Source: Sphingobium sp.
Lineage (GTDB): Bacteria; Pseudomonadota; Alphaproteobacteria; Sphingomonadales; Sphingomonadaceae
Assembly (NCBI GenBank): GCA_017744605.1
Contig: JAGIAZ010000001.1
Location: 310,001-374,000 of the forward strand
Direction of reading: 5' to 3'
Length of the DNA stretch: 64,000 nucleotides
The notes below the pieces were generated by a model. The model worked only from the letters and a program-made list of their open reading frames with translations. It had not been told where the DNA came from and made no database searches. Of this stretch, positions 1 through 8,620 are shown piece by piece. Each line of letters starts with the position of its first letter. The stretch's first letter is position 1. The position numbers and the translations under genes are program-made.

Positions 1-245
1 CGAACGCCCTGCGCGGCTCGCGGCTCGAACTGATCGGCAGCGGGACAGGCAATTTCCCGCATGGTGAGGCGATGCGTCAGGCGATCGCGAAAGTGCTCGA
101 TCTTGCCGCGGCCGGGCATATCTCCACCGAGACGAGCGAGGTCCCGGTCGAGGATGTCGCCAGAGCATGGCCCGCACCGAACAACCCGGATCAGCGGATT
201 GTGCTGACCTTCGGGGCAGCCATAAGCCAGGGAGAAAGCGCATGA
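1..245 (+). CDS. Zinc-type alcohol dehydrogenase / quinone oxidoreductase, C-terminal part (partial)
   Basis: The frame is open from the window edge (first full codon at base 3) to a TGA at 243-245. It encodes about 80 residues beginning NALRGSRLELIGSGTGNFP and containing VPVEDVARAW, then a short tail. This matches the C-terminal end of medium-chain dehydrogenases of the quinone-reductase type, where LRGS..LELIGSG closes the nucleotide-binding domain and a final helix precedes the IVL strand. The substrate cannot be inferred because the catalytic domain lies outside the window. Its stop overlaps the start of the next gene (ATGA at 242-245), so the two are probably co-transcribed. Confidence 0.7.
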   Translation, partial: NALRGSRLELIGSGTGNFPHGEAMRQAIAKVLDLAAAGHISTETSEVPVEDVARAWPAPNNPDQRIVLTFGAAISQGESA

Positions 246-580
246 CCGACATCACGATCACAACAGAAGATGATGGCCGGCATGGCCGCTATGTCGCCAA
301 GGTCGCCGGCATCGATGCCGAGGCGGAACTGACCTTCACGCATCGCGGACCCAAGCTGATCAGCGCCGATCATACCGGCGCACCGGACAGCCTGAAGGGA
401 ACGGGGGCCGCCGCCGCGTTGGTCGATCACCTGATCGCCGATGCCCGTGCGCAGGGTTTCCGGATCATCCCGCTCTGCCCCTATGTCCGCGCGCGGTACG
501 AGAGGCATCCGGACTGGCAGGATGTGATGACCGTCGCGCCCGGAGAGATGCCGCGCATCTCGGCACGGCCGCGATCATGA
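242..580 (+). CDS. GNAT-family small N-acetyltransferase (YjdJ/NATD1 type)
   Basis: This 112-residue protein starts at the ATG overlapping the upstream stop; a start at 167 would run antiparallel to that gene's reading and lacks a ribosome site. The motif GTGAAAALVDHLIADARAQG resembles the acetyl-CoA-binding loop and helix of the short acetyltransferase family, and IIPLCPYVRARYERHPDW is the characteristic C-terminal end of that family. The protein is a single-domain cytosolic enzyme, and its acceptor is unknown for most relatives. Its stop (578-580) overlaps the ATG of the broken FMN-reductase gene, which suggests a former three-gene operon. Confidence 0.8.
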   Translation: MTDITITTEDDGRHGRYVAKVAGIDAEAELTFTHRGPKLISADHTGAPDSLKGTGAAAALVDHLIADARAQGFRIIPLCPYVRARYERHPDWQDVMTVAPGEMPRISARPRS

Positions 581-785
581 TGCGCCTGCTCGGAATCTCG
601 GGCAGCCTGCGCGCGGGCTCGTTCAACACCCATTTGCTGCGCAACGCGGCGGAACTGGTGCCGCCGGGCGTGTCGGCACGCTGCACGGCATTCCGCTCTA
701 TGATGCGGATGCGGAGGCTGCCAACGGCCTGCCTGAGGCGGTGGTCGATCTGAAACAGGCGATCGCGTCCGGACCTGGGCGGTAA
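577..785 (+). pseudogene. NADPH-dependent FMN reductase (chromate reductase-like), frameshifted and truncated
   Basis: The start at 577 reads MMRLLGISGSLRAGSFNTHLL, the flavin-binding N-terminus of the NAD(P)H-dependent FMN reductase family. Around base 675 the frame breaks: the family sequence GTLHGIPLYDADAEAANGLPE continues in another frame, consistent with a short deletion. The second frame ends at TAA 783-785 after the QAIAS segment, less than half way through the usual length of about 180 residues. The gene therefore lost both its frame and its 3' half and cannot make an active flavoprotein. Confidence 0.8.
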
Positions 786-952
786 ACCGCCACCGAACTG
801 TCACATTCGTCCCAACTTCGTGCAATCGCCGCGCACGACATAACGGCACCTTCTCCTGGAAGGCTCCTTGGAGGACGGTCTTATGCATGTCAGCGCGAGG
901 GACGGCAGACCGCCATCCGAAGCCTCGCGATCGCCGGGCGCGGGATGAGATC

Positions 953-1363
953 ATGGACGACTCTCCCGCAGCCGTGAGAGCGTGGTTTAACCGACGGGCA
1001 GTCGTGCAGATGACCATGGCCGCCAATCGAGCGGTCAACGAGGCCTTCGGACGCGAGGTCTTCTCCGCGCCGGCCTGGGAGATGCTTCTCGATCTCTATA
1101 GCCGCAACCCCAATGAGGTGATCTCCGTCACCAGCCTGTGCATCGCGGCGAATGTGCCGACACGAACGGCGCAGCACGTCATAGAACGCCTCGTCGAGCT
1201 GGGGCTTCTGGTGCGCTCATCGCACCCATCCGACAAGCGCCTGGCGTTGATTTCGCTGTCGGCGCTTTCGATCACCCTGCTCGACAAGGTTTTCGATCAC
1301 CTCATGGATCTCACCCTGATCAACGGCATCGCGCCCGAGCGAAATCTTGGCGATCCGATTTGA
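953..1363 (+). CDS. MarR-like winged-helix transcriptional regulator
   Basis: This 136-residue protein starts at ATG 953 (MDDSPAAVRAWF); an in-frame start at 887 adds an Arg-rich stretch without family character. The centre, VTSLCIAANVPTRTAQHVIERLVELGLLVRSSHPSDKRLALISLS, fits the recognition helix and beta wing of MarR or similar regulators (conserved wing D-K-R). The flanking helices would form the dimer interface. It stands alone between a remnant and the sigma-factor gene, so its target is unknown. A DNA-binding role is secure; MarR rather than another winged-helix family is inferred. Confidence 0.7.
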   Translation: MDDSPAAVRAWFNRRAVVQMTMAANRAVNEAFGREVFSAPAWEMLLDLYSRNPNEVISVTSLCIAANVPTRTAQHVIERLVELGLLVRSSHPSDKRLALISLSALSITLLDKVFDHLMDLTLINGIAPERNLGDPI

Positions 1364-1652
1364 TGCTCGAGATCGCCGAACCAGGCAATCCCCTCTCCCG
1401 ACCCAAGTCCGGAGGAACGATATTATGTTGTATGCATCCCGCTTATCCGGCATGGCGATTTTGCAGGTTTGACCATGCCGGTTCGGCCTGTGAGACTATC
1501 TCGCCTGGCATCACACGCGCTCGACCGATGAAGGTCGGGCTTTCAGCCACGGCTTCTTGCTCCGGCCTGTCTGGACGGCTTGGTTGTGCCTGCTCTTTTT
1601 CAATCCGATTCACCGGCGCTCCCGCGCTGGTCGACATGGATCGGGTGAGCCT
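1364..1652. other. Intergenic region upstream of the sigma-factor gene, with a possible 15-codon ORF
   Basis: No full gene is visible. A good ribosome site (GGAGGA, 1411-1416) precedes ATG 1425 and a 15-codon frame ending at 1472 (MLYASRLSGMAILQV). It could be a leader peptide or the stump of a lost gene. The rest probably carries the promoter of the fecI-like operon, but no clear promoter hexamers were identified. Confidence 0.3.
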
Positions 1653-2195
1653 GTGGCTCGCCCCCATGCGCGGAAATCGCGCCCTGAGGATTTCCCGGAC
1701 GATTCCACACGCCTGGATGATCTCTATCGATCCGAGGCGCCAGGCCTTACCCGATGGCTGCTTCGGCGATTGCGCTCGTCGGAAGATGCGCGTGACCTGG
1801 TACAGGACGCGTTCGTTCATCTTTTGCGATCGGGACAGCTCGATCGGCTGCGGCGTCCACGGTCGTTCCTCAATAAGATCGTGCAGAACTTGATCGTCGA
1901 TCGGTCGAGGCTGCTGATCAATCGCACCGAGCATACGGCGCTGATCGACACGATCGAAGCCGCCCCCGATGCCGACCCTGCCTATCAGCTCGAGGTCAAG
2001 GATATCGCGGACCGGTATCGCGAGATCGTGGCGGGATTTCCGCCCAAGATGAAGCAGGTATTCGTGATGAGTCGCGTCGAGGATCTGGACCATAAGGAAA
2101 TCGCCGCGCGGCTTGGCATTAGCGTGAAGACAGTGCGATGGCATCTTTCGGAGGCCATCGTGCGACTGGACAAGGGGCTGCGCGACGATGACTGA
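1653..2195 (+). CDS. fecI: ECF RNA polymerase sigma factor, FecI-like
   Basis: About 180 residues from the GTG at 1653, which is in frame and has a purine-rich GGTGAG just upstream. A start at 1557 would add 32 residues unlike the family. Sigma region 2 is seen in SSEDARDLVQDAFVHLLRSG and the following RSFLNKIVQNLIVDR. Region 4 is seen in VFVMSRVEDLDHKEIAARLGISVKTVRWHLSEAI, with its helix-turn-helix. The protein would direct transcription of the uptake genes when released by its partner anti-sigma. It overlaps the fecR-like gene by 8 bases and heads a four-gene operon ending with the isopeptidase. Confidence 0.9.
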   Translation: MARPHARKSRPEDFPDDSTRLDDLYRSEAPGLTRWLLRRLRSSEDARDLVQDAFVHLLRSGQLDRLRRPRSFLNKIVQNLIVDRSRLLINRTEHTALIDTIEAAPDADPAYQLEVKDIADRYREIVAGFPPKMKQVFVMSRVEDLDHKEIAARLGISVKTVRWHLSEAIVRLDKGLRDDD

Positions 2196-3312
2196 TCCAG
2201 ATCTTCCCAACACGCCGCCCGAGCGCGACCAGTTGCTCCGCGAAGCTGCCGATTGGTTCTTCCGCATGCAAAAGCTGGATGCCCGGCTGCCGGAGAGCGA
2301 CCAGACCGGATCCGGCGAGCCGTCGGACCCGGACGATCTGGACGCCGACGCGCTCCGTCAAGCATTCCGGGTTTGGCTCTCGCGGGGGGCGTTGCACATG
2401 AGCGCCTATAATCGGGCGGCCGAACTCTATGCGATGGGCAAGGTCCTGCAGGCCCCCGATGCAACCGAGCCGATTACCTCCAGCTCCTCCAGCTCCTCCC
2501 GCTGGTCGAAGCTCGCGTTCGCCGCTGGTCTCGTCGTCGCCAGCATGCTGGGCGTTGGGGTGATATCCTACATCGCCCTGCCCGGCCGACCAGGACAATT
2601 AGCCTCCGTTCAGGCACCAGGCCAGACAATGGAATTGGTGAGCAGGGCCGGCGAGACAACCCGCACCCGCCTTCCCGACGGGTCGTTCGTGACGCTTCGC
2701 GGCGATAGCCTTCTCACGGTAGAATTCGACGGCGCGCGTCGCCGGCTTCACCTGTTCCGCGGCGCAGGCCTGTTCGAAGTCGCCCATGAGGCGCGTCCCT
2801 TCATGGTCGATGCCGGCGGTGGCATGATCACGGCACGCGGCACGGTCTTCGATGTCGCCATTTCTCCGCAGCACCGTGTCACGGTGCGGCTGATCCGCGG
2901 GGAGATCGACGTCGTGGCGGCGCCAAGGTCGGTCGGCGGCTCTCTTCCGGCGGCGCGGCGTCTTTCGACCAACGATGCGATATCGTTCGACGAACCCGGC
3001 CCGATCGTGATGATGCCCAATCCCATCGGCAAGACCGGCGGCCCACTGCCCGTCCGCCCCGAGGAAAACGTTGTGGAGAGCAGCGCCGACGTCATGCACG
3101 AATTCGATGAAATTCGGCTCGCCGATCTGGTTGCCGTCACGAATGGCGCCGGCCCTGTCCGGATCGTGCTCCAAGGCCGGGAGCTCGGCAACCGGCGTGT
3201 CTCCGGTCGCTTTCGTCTCGATGATCCGGAGTTGCTGGCGCGGCGCCTCGCATTTCTTCTCAACCTCAAAGCAGAACGGAGCGCGAATATCATCGTGCTG
3301 CGCGCCGGATAA
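2188..3312 (+). CDS. fecR: FecR-family anti-sigma factor / signal transducer
   Basis: This 374-residue protein begins inside the end of the sigma gene. The N-terminal cytoplasmic part has the EAADWFFRMQ helix and a following helical region for sigma binding. One membrane segment follows at about residues 110-130 (LAFAAGLVVASMLGVGVISYIAL). The periplasmic FecR domain contains TRLPDGSFVTLRGDSLLTVEF and a later FDVAISPQHRVTVRLIRGEIDV. A C-terminal secretin-like fold would contact the N-terminal signalling domain of the TonB receptor. In this family the protein holds the sigma factor until the loaded receptor signals. It is followed by a 90-base gap carrying two hairpins. Confidence 0.92.
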   Translation: MTDPDLPNTPPERDQLLREAADWFFRMQKLDARLPESDQTGSGEPSDPDDLDADALRQAFRVWLSRGALHMSAYNRAAELYAMGKVLQAPDATEPITSSSSSSSRWSKLAFAAGLVVASMLGVGVISYIALPGRPGQLASVQAPGQTMELVSRAGETTRTRLPDGSFVTLRGDSLLTVEFDGARRRLHLFRGAGLFEVAHEARPFMVDAGGGMITARGTVFDVAISPQHRVTVRLIRGEIDVVAAPRSVGGSLPAARRLSTNDAISFDEPGPIVMMPNPIGKTGGPLPVRPEENVVESSADVMHEFDEIRLADLVAVTNGAGPVRIVLQGRELGNRRVSGRFRLDDPELLARRLAFLLNLKAERSANIIVLRAG

Positions 3313-3320
3313 TTATTTTC

Positions 3321-3343
3321 GGCCGGACCCAGCAAATCCGGCC
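3321..3343 (+). promoter_or_regulatory. Hairpin between fecR-like and TonB receptor genes
   Basis: GGCCGGA (3321-3327) and TCCGGCC (3337-3343) form a perfect 7-bp stem with a 9-base loop, 8 bases after the fecR stop. There is no uridine run after it, so it is more likely an RNA-processing or stability element than a terminator. Confidence 0.5.
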
Positions 3344-3352
3344 GCCCTCCGT

Positions 3353-3393
3353 CCTTGTCCCGCGAGGAGCCTCTCAACGAGGCCGGGACAAGG
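3353..3393 (+). promoter_or_regulatory. Hairpin whose 3' arm covers the ribosome site of the TonB receptor gene
   Basis: CCTTGTCCCG (3353-3362) pairs perfectly with CGGGACAAGG (3384-3393) around a 21-base loop. The 3' arm runs into AAGGGGA (3390-3396), the only good ribosome site for the GTG start at 3403. Folding would partly hide that site, a plausible way to lower translation of the receptor relative to fecI and fecR. Confidence 0.5.
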
Positions 3394-3402
3394 GGATGTG
3401 CA

Positions 3403-6012
3403 GTGGGGTTTCGTGCGAAAGGCCGTGGTTTCTTTCATCTTCTGGCGGCGAGCAGCGTCACCGCGACGCTCGGCGCAGGCCACGCCTGGGCGGCGGTCGA
3501 ACAGCAGGCGCCAGATGCAAGGGAATTTAACCTTCCGGAGCAGGCTCTCAGCACCACGCTGAGAGCGATCGGGAGAATTTCCGGCCGAGAGATTCTCTTT
3601 CCGGCCGACGCCGTGCGCGGCCTGCGCGCGCCGCGGATCGCCGGACGCCTCAGCGCCACGCAGGCCGTACGGGCGGCGCTTGCCGGCAGCGGGCTCGTCT
3701 TCTCGGAGGATGGCGACGCGATCCTGATCCGCAAGCCGTCACCCAGCCCAGCCGCGCATGAAAAGTCCATGCCGTCCGACATCATCGTGACGGGTTCACG
3801 CATTCGCGGGGGTCCTTCCGCCTCGCCCGCCGTCGCCTCGGCGCGCGAGAATATCTACGATGCGGGTATCAACGATCTCGGATCTTTCGCCCGGACCCTG
3901 CCGCAAAACTACGGCGGCGGTCAGAACCCGGGCGTCGCCGGCGGTGGCAACCAGGGCGGCCAGCAGAATCTGACGGCCTCATCGACGCTCAATCTCCGGG
4001 GGCTTGGTTCCGACGCGACGCTCACCCTGATCAACGGACACCGACTGGCTTATGACGGCCTGGCGCAAGGGGTCGATATTTCCGCGATCCCGCTCGCCGC
4101 GATCGAGCGGCTCGAGATCGTGACCGATGGATCGTCGGCGCTTTATGGCTCGGACGCGGTCGGCGGCGTCGCGAACATCGTGCTGCGGCGCGACTTCACG
4201 GGCCTCACCACATCGGCGCGGATCGGCGGATCGACCGACGGCGGCAATTTCGAGCAGCAATATGATGTCGTCACCGGCGGCCGCTGGCGATCCGGCGGTA
4301 TGATGGCGACGGTCGACTATTCGCATAACAGCGGCATTTCCGCTCGCCAGCGCGCCTATACGGCGGGTCTCGACGACACAGCGACCCTCGTGCCTAGGCA
4401 GAAGCAGATCAGCTTCCTCGTGACCGGGCACCAGGAGATCGCGCGTAACGTTGAATTCCAGGTCGATGGGCAATTCAGCAATCGCCGTTCCGAAAGCGAT
4501 TTCCCTGCGCTGGCGACCGGTGACGTTTACACGGACGGCCTCGTCTCGCGTCCGGACGTCACGAGCTTTTCCATCACCCCAAGCTTCGCCCTGCAACTCG
4601 GCGGAGGATGGAGCGCGTCTGTTTCCGCCACCCATGGCGAGAGCAACACCGAGATACGATCGCGTTCCTTCTCGCTCGGCGCGGAGACGGCCGCGACGCG
4701 GCTCAAATACGACAATAGCCTCGACGTCCTCGAAGCGGGGCTGGAAGGGCCGCTCGCCCGGCTTCCCGGCGGCGATCTGCGCGTCGCGCTGGGCGGCGGT
4801 TACAGGCGGGTCGGCCTCGGGGTGAACGTCGTGCAAACCAGCGACGGGATCACCGCCACGACCGCCGACAGCACGAATGCCCGGCATATCGGCTATGCCT
4901 ATGGCGAAGTCGCGCTCCCGCTGATCGGATCGGAAAATGCGGCGCCGCTCGTCCACCGCCTGCAAATCGACGGCGCGGTACGTTATGAGAATTATGCCGG
5001 CCTTGGCGGCGTCGCCACGCCCAAAGTGGGCATCGTCTATGCGCCGCATCCCGCGATCACGATCAAGGGAACGTGGGGCAAGTCGTTCAAGGCCGCCACG
5101 CTCAATCAACAATTCGAGATTCGCGAAGGGGTTCTCGCCCCAGGTGTGATCTTCACGAATTACCCGCCCGATCGGAACGTGCTGTATATCTCCGGCGGCA
5201 CCCCGGACCTGCAGCCGGAACGCGCCCGGACCTGGAGCGCGTCCTTGAGCTTCGAGCCCCCGTTCATCCCGGGGCTCCGGGTGGATGCGAGCTATTTCAA
5301 TATCCGGTTCAAGAACCGCGTGATCGTCCCGTTCACAAGCATCGTGGGAGTGTTTGCCGACCCGAGCAATTATGACGCGATCACGCTCGATCCCAGCAGC
5401 CAGGCTCTGGCGGATGTGATCGCCGGGCTGCCGCGCGGCGTGGAAAATCTCACCGGCGAGCCCTATGATGAAACGACGATCGGCGCGATCGTCGACGGCA
5501 GCCTGCGCAATGCCGCGCGTCAATCGGTTCAGGGCATCGACCTTGCCGGCACCTATCATTTCTCGGTGCCTGGTGGCGGAACCGTCGAGCTCACCGGCTC
5601 GGCGAGCTATCTCGAGAGCGATCGGCAGCTAAACGCGGCCAAGCCCCTGGTGGATCTCGCGGGTACTATCTTCGATCCGCCGCATTGGCGGGCGCGTGGC
5701 GGAGCGAGCTATCAGAGCCAAAATCTCACCCTGTCGGCGTTCGCCACCTATCTGGGGGGCGTGCGGGACGATCGCTTCAAGCCCGCCGAACCGGTGGGGT
5801 CGTTCACGTCGTTCGATCTGATCGCGCGCTTGCGCTCGGCGGCGGCGGGAGGCCTGCTTCGTGGAGTCGATGCGAGCATCGCCGTCCTCAATCTGTTCAA
5901 CCAGAAGCCGGCGCGGATCCGCAATCCCAATCCGGCCGATCCGCCTTATGACTCGACCAACTACCCGGCCACCGGACGGGTCATCTCTCTCACGGTAACC
6001 AAATCATGGTGA
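3403..6012 (+). CDS. TonB-dependent outer-membrane receptor with STN signalling domain (putative lasso-peptide receptor)
   Basis: About 869 residues from GTG 3403, chosen for the AGGGGA ribosome site 6 bases upstream and a clean signal peptide ending AGHAWA. A TTG at 3355 is a poorer alternative. The mature protein begins with an STN domain (LPEQALSTTLRAIGRISGREILF, then an AVRAALAGSGLVF segment). A plug domain follows (IIVTGSRIRG, LNLRGLGSDATLTLINGHR, VDISAIPLAAIERLEIVTDG, ALYGSDAVGGVANIVLR), then a beta barrel ending in a C-terminal aromatic residue. STN domains relay substrate binding to FecR. The gene sits between fecR and the isopeptidase gene, as in known isopeptidase-type lasso clusters. 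The substrate assignment is inferred from that context. Confidence 0.9.
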   Translation: MGFRAKGRGFFHLLAASSVTATLGAGHAWAAVEQQAPDAREFNLPEQALSTTLRAIGRISGREILFPADAVRGLRAPRIAGRLSATQAVRAALAGSGLVFSEDGDAILIRKPSPSPAAHEKSMPSDIIVTGSRIRGGPSASPAVASARENIYDAGINDLGSFARTLPQNYGGGQNPGVAGGGNQGGQQNLTASSTLNLRGLGSDATLTLINGHRLAYDGLAQGVDISAIPLAAIERLEIVTDGSSALYGSDAVGGVANIVLRRDFTGLTTSARIGGSTDGGNFEQQYDVVTGGRWRSGGMMATVDYSHNSGISARQRAYTAGLDDTATLVPRQKQISFLVTGHQEIARNVEFQVDGQFSNRRSESDFPALATGDVYTDGLVSRPDVTSFSITPSFALQLGGGWSASVSATHGESNTEIRSRSFSLGAETAATRLKYDNSLDVLEAGLEGPLARLPGGDLRVALGGGYRRVGLGVNVVQTSDGITATTADSTNARHIGYAYGEVALPLIGSENAAPLVHRLQIDGAVRYENYAGLGGVATPKVGIVYAPHPAITIKGTWGKSFKAATLNQQFEIREGVLAPGVIFTNYPPDRNVLYISGGTPDLQPERARTWSASLSFEPPFIPGLRVDASYFNIRFKNRVIVPFTSIVGVFADPSNYDAITLDPSSQALADVIAGLPRGVENLTGEPYDETTIGAIVDGSLRNAARQSVQGIDLAGTYHFSVPGGGTVELTGSASYLESDRQLNAAKPLVDLAGTIFDPPHWRARGGASYQSQNLTLSAFATYLGGVRDDRFKPAEPVGSFTSFDLIARLRSAAAGGLLRGVDASIAVLNLFNQKPARIRNPNPADPPYDSTNYPATGRVISLTVTKSW

Positions 6013-8123
6013 GGCCGGGGCGCCGCGCGGCCGCCGGGTTCATGGGAGCCCTGATGTTCGCGGTCGCGCCGGCGGCCGCGCGCGCGCAGAGCTGCGACAC
6101 GATTTTGCCCGAACCTGGCGCTGATTCTCCTGTTCAGCGTCCTTTTTCTTCCATGGCGCTCGTCCGGCTACGGGACATCGGGGTCTATGATCTCGCCTTT
6201 CCCGACGCGCGGTCGATCGGCGTTTCGCCGGACGGAAAACGGATCGCGTTCCAGATCCGGCAAGCCGATCCGGACACCAACAGCTATTGCCTGGCATTAA
6301 TCGGCCTGGACCTGCGTGCCGGATCGCGGCCGGTGGTGCTCGATCATGGCGGGACGCTGATCAGGGGATCCTATGATCTTCGCGGCAAGGCCGATTTTCC
6401 CACCGGCATGCCGAAGCCCATAAACCCCATCTGGTCGCGGGACGGAACATGGGTGGCCTTTCTCAAGCAGGATGGCGGCGTCCCGCAGGTTTGGCGCGCG
6501 GATGCGGATGGTCGCGGAAGCCGGCCCATCACCCATATCCCGGTGGGCGTCGACGACTTCGCCTTCACCGAAGATGGCGGCGCGATCATCCTCCTCTTTC
6601 GCCCTGCCCTGGCGTCGGTCCGCGCTCAACTCGAACGGGAAGCCCTGCGGGGTTACCATTTCGATGATCGATTTTCGCCGATGTCGCGCGCCGCGCCCTT
6701 TCCCGCCGCACCGATCGAAGACGCCGCGCAGGTCATGGATCTGGCGACGGGCGATTTGCGCGCGGCGACGGACGCGGAGACCATGCTCGTCCGGAACCGG
6801 TCAGGGGCACCGGCGACCGCCCATTCCTACGCGCGAAATGCCGCCGGCGATCGGGCCTGGACCGAACTGGATACGCGGCCGGGTCCTTATGGACGGCTCC
6901 ATCTACTCGCCGACGGGCCAGCTGGTCGCCCGACCATGTGCGTGGGCTGCGGGGAGCGGATCATCCGTCTGTGGTGGTCCGGCGACGGCAAGCGCGTGCA
7001 GTATCTCCAGCGGGAAGGCTGGGCGTTGTCCGCCACCGGTCTCTACGAGTGGACGCCCGGCGCCGGATCGCCCCGCCGCCTCTTCGTTTCGGACGATGTG
7101 CTGGCGGACTGCGCGCCGGCCGATCCGGGTCTCATTTGCCTGCGCGAGGGCGCATCGTCCCCCCGCCATGTGGTCATCTTCTCCGACCGCCGCCGCGCGT
7201 TCGAGACGATCTTCGAGCCCAACCCGGAGGTCGCCGGATTGGCGAAAGGGGCGATCGAGCGCCTCTATTGGAAGAATGCGGAGGGGATCGAGGTTTTTGG
7301 CGACCTGGTTCTGCCGGTCGGCTATGCGCCGGGCACGCGCTATCCCCTGATCATCGTCCAATATGAGAGTCGCGGCTTCCTGCGCGGCGGGACCGGCGAT
7401 GAATATCCCATCCAGCTATTCGCGAACCACGGCTATGCGATCCTCAGCATGAACCGGCCGCGTCTGATCGGGGTCTTGCGGGGCGGCAGGGATGGCGCGG
7501 AGATAGACCGCCTCAATCTCGAAGGGTTCGCCGATCGAAAAAGTGTCGTTTCCGCTCTCGACGCGGGTATCCAGAAGCTGATCGATCGCGGCCTGGTCGA
7601 TCCAGAGCGGATCGGGATAACTGGGCTCAGCGACGGAGCGACGACGCTCCAATATGAGCTGGTCCATAGCCGGCGTTTCGCCGCCGCGGCGATGAGCAGC
7701 CCGCCCTGGGATCCGACCTTCCATGTCGCGCTGGGTCCGGCGGCGGCGCGCGACTTCGTCGCCATGGGCTATCCGGCCCTGACCGACAACGCGCCGGCCT
7801 TCTGGCAGCAATTCTCGCTCGCGCGGAACGCCCGGTCGATCTCAACGCCACTGCTGCTCCAGGTCGCCGATGATGAGTATCTATCCGGGCTTGAAGGCTA
7901 TACCGCGCTTCGTGAGGCGGGTGCGCCAGTCGATCTTTACGTCTTCCCCGGTGAGCATCACATCAAATGGCAGCCGGCGCATCGGCTTGCCCTATATGAT
8001 CGGTCGCTCGCCTGGTTCGATTTCTGGCTGAAGGGCGAGCGCCCCGGCTGGGCCGATCCAGCGGAATTGCAACGCTGGGACGCATTCCGGGCGCGCCATT
8101 CCGACATCCTGGACTCGCGCTGA
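6006..8123 (+). CDS. atxE: Atxe2-like lasso-peptide isopeptidase (S9 family serine hydrolase)
   Basis: This 705-residue secreted protein has a signal peptide (about residues 1-28, ending AAARAQ). A beta-propeller-like N-terminal half carries repeats such as SIGVSPDGKRIAFQIR and PIWSRDGTWVAFLKQDGG. The alpha/beta hydrolase domain has the nucleophile motif GLSDGA (Ser542), an acidic pair at 622-623 and GEHH with His at about 652. Characterised relatives hydrolyse the isopeptide bond that closes the lasso ring. The start overlaps the TonB receptor stop, so receptor and enzyme are coupled. This fits a periplasmic enzyme that linearises imported lasso peptides for reuse. It could be another S9 peptidase, but the lasso genes next door make that unlikely. 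Confidence 0.85.
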   Translation: MVRPGRRAAAGFMGALMFAVAPAAARAQSCDTILPEPGADSPVQRPFSSMALVRLRDIGVYDLAFPDARSIGVSPDGKRIAFQIRQADPDTNSYCLALIGLDLRAGSRPVVLDHGGTLIRGSYDLRGKADFPTGMPKPINPIWSRDGTWVAFLKQDGGVPQVWRADADGRGSRPITHIPVGVDDFAFTEDGGAIILLFRPALASVRAQLEREALRGYHFDDRFSPMSRAAPFPAAPIEDAAQVMDLATGDLRAATDAETMLVRNRSGAPATAHSYARNAAGDRAWTELDTRPGPYGRLHLLADGPAGRPTMCVGCGERIIRLWWSGDGKRVQYLQREGWALSATGLYEWTPGAGSPRRLFVSDDVLADCAPADPGLICLREGASSPRHVVIFSDRRRAFETIFEPNPEVAGLAKGAIERLYWKNAEGIEVFGDLVLPVGYAPGTRYPLIIVQYESRGFLRGGTGDEYPIQLFANHGYAILSMNRPRLIGVLRGGRDGAEIDRLNLEGFADRKSVVSALDAGIQKLIDRGLVDPERIGITGLSDGATTLQYELVHSRRFAAAAMSSPPWDPTFHVALGPAAARDFVAMGYPALTDNAPAFWQQFSLARNARSISTPLLLQVADDEYLSGLEGYTALREAGAPVDLYVFPGEHHIKWQPAHRLALYDRSLAWFDFWLKGERPGWADPAELQRWDAFRARHSDILDSR

Positions 8124-8164
8124 CCGAAGTGCCGAATATCTCCCGGCGTCGGTGAGCAGGAGGC

Positions 8165-8187
8165 GCGCGCGGCGGGAAGCCGCGCGC
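8165..8187. terminator. Bidirectional terminator-like hairpin between isopeptidase and HU genes
   Basis: GCGCGCGGC (8165-8173) pairs with GCCGCGCGC (8179-8187) around GGGAA. It lies between convergent genes, 41 bases after the isopeptidase stop and 10 bases after the HU stop on the other strand. There is no strong T run on either side. Confidence 0.55.
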
Positions 8188-8197
8188 TTCGGCTCGA

Positions 8198-8473
8198 TCA
8201 GCCGTTAAGCTTGTCTTTCAGCGCTTTCGCGACGCTGAAGGTCAGCTTCTTCGATGCCGCGATGCTGATGGGTTCACCCGTCGATGGATTGCGGCCTTCG
8301 CGCGCAGGGCTGTCCTTGACCTTGAACTTGCCGAAGCCGTTCAACGCGATCTCGTCGCCCTCGGCGGCGGCATCGGCGATCATGGCAAAGACGGCATCTA
8401 CCACCTTGCGGGCATCGGCCTTGGTACTGCCCTGCTGGGTGGCAAGCCTTTCGGCGATATCATTGTTGTTCAT
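8198..8473 (-). CDS. hupB: HU-family DNA-binding protein
   Basis: The 91-residue length is typical for HU. The N-terminal helices (MNNNDIAERLATQQGSTKAD) and the DEIALNGFGKFKVKDSPAREGRNPSTGEPI arm are classical, including the G-F-G-F/K-F turn and the GRNPxTGE tip that intercalates into DNA. The protein would bend and compact DNA. Here it is a separate copy within accessory DNA, between the two halves of the lasso region. Plasmid-borne HU homologues often act as nucleoid-type silencers, but nothing in the sequence shows that here. Confidence 0.93.
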   Translation of the reverse strand: MNNNDIAERLATQQGSTKADARKVVDAVFAMIADAAAEGDEIALNGFGKFKVKDSPAREGRNPSTGEPISIAASKKLTFSVAKALKDKLNG

Positions 8474-8620
8474 ATTCTCGATTCTCCTCGGATTGGATGG
8501 GGATCGCGCCTATCTCCGTGGGATGGGATCGTCACCTGAAATGAGCGCGCACGTCATCGGTCCATCACGAAAAAGCGACAATAGACCAGTCGAACGAGGG
8601 TCGAAGCCAGGCGCTGAATT

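Noticed and set aside
3979..5559. Long minus-strand frame opposite the TonB receptor gene
   Set aside because: Arg/Asp/Gly-rich shadow of a high-GC gene; the plus strand has full STN, plug and barrel motifs.
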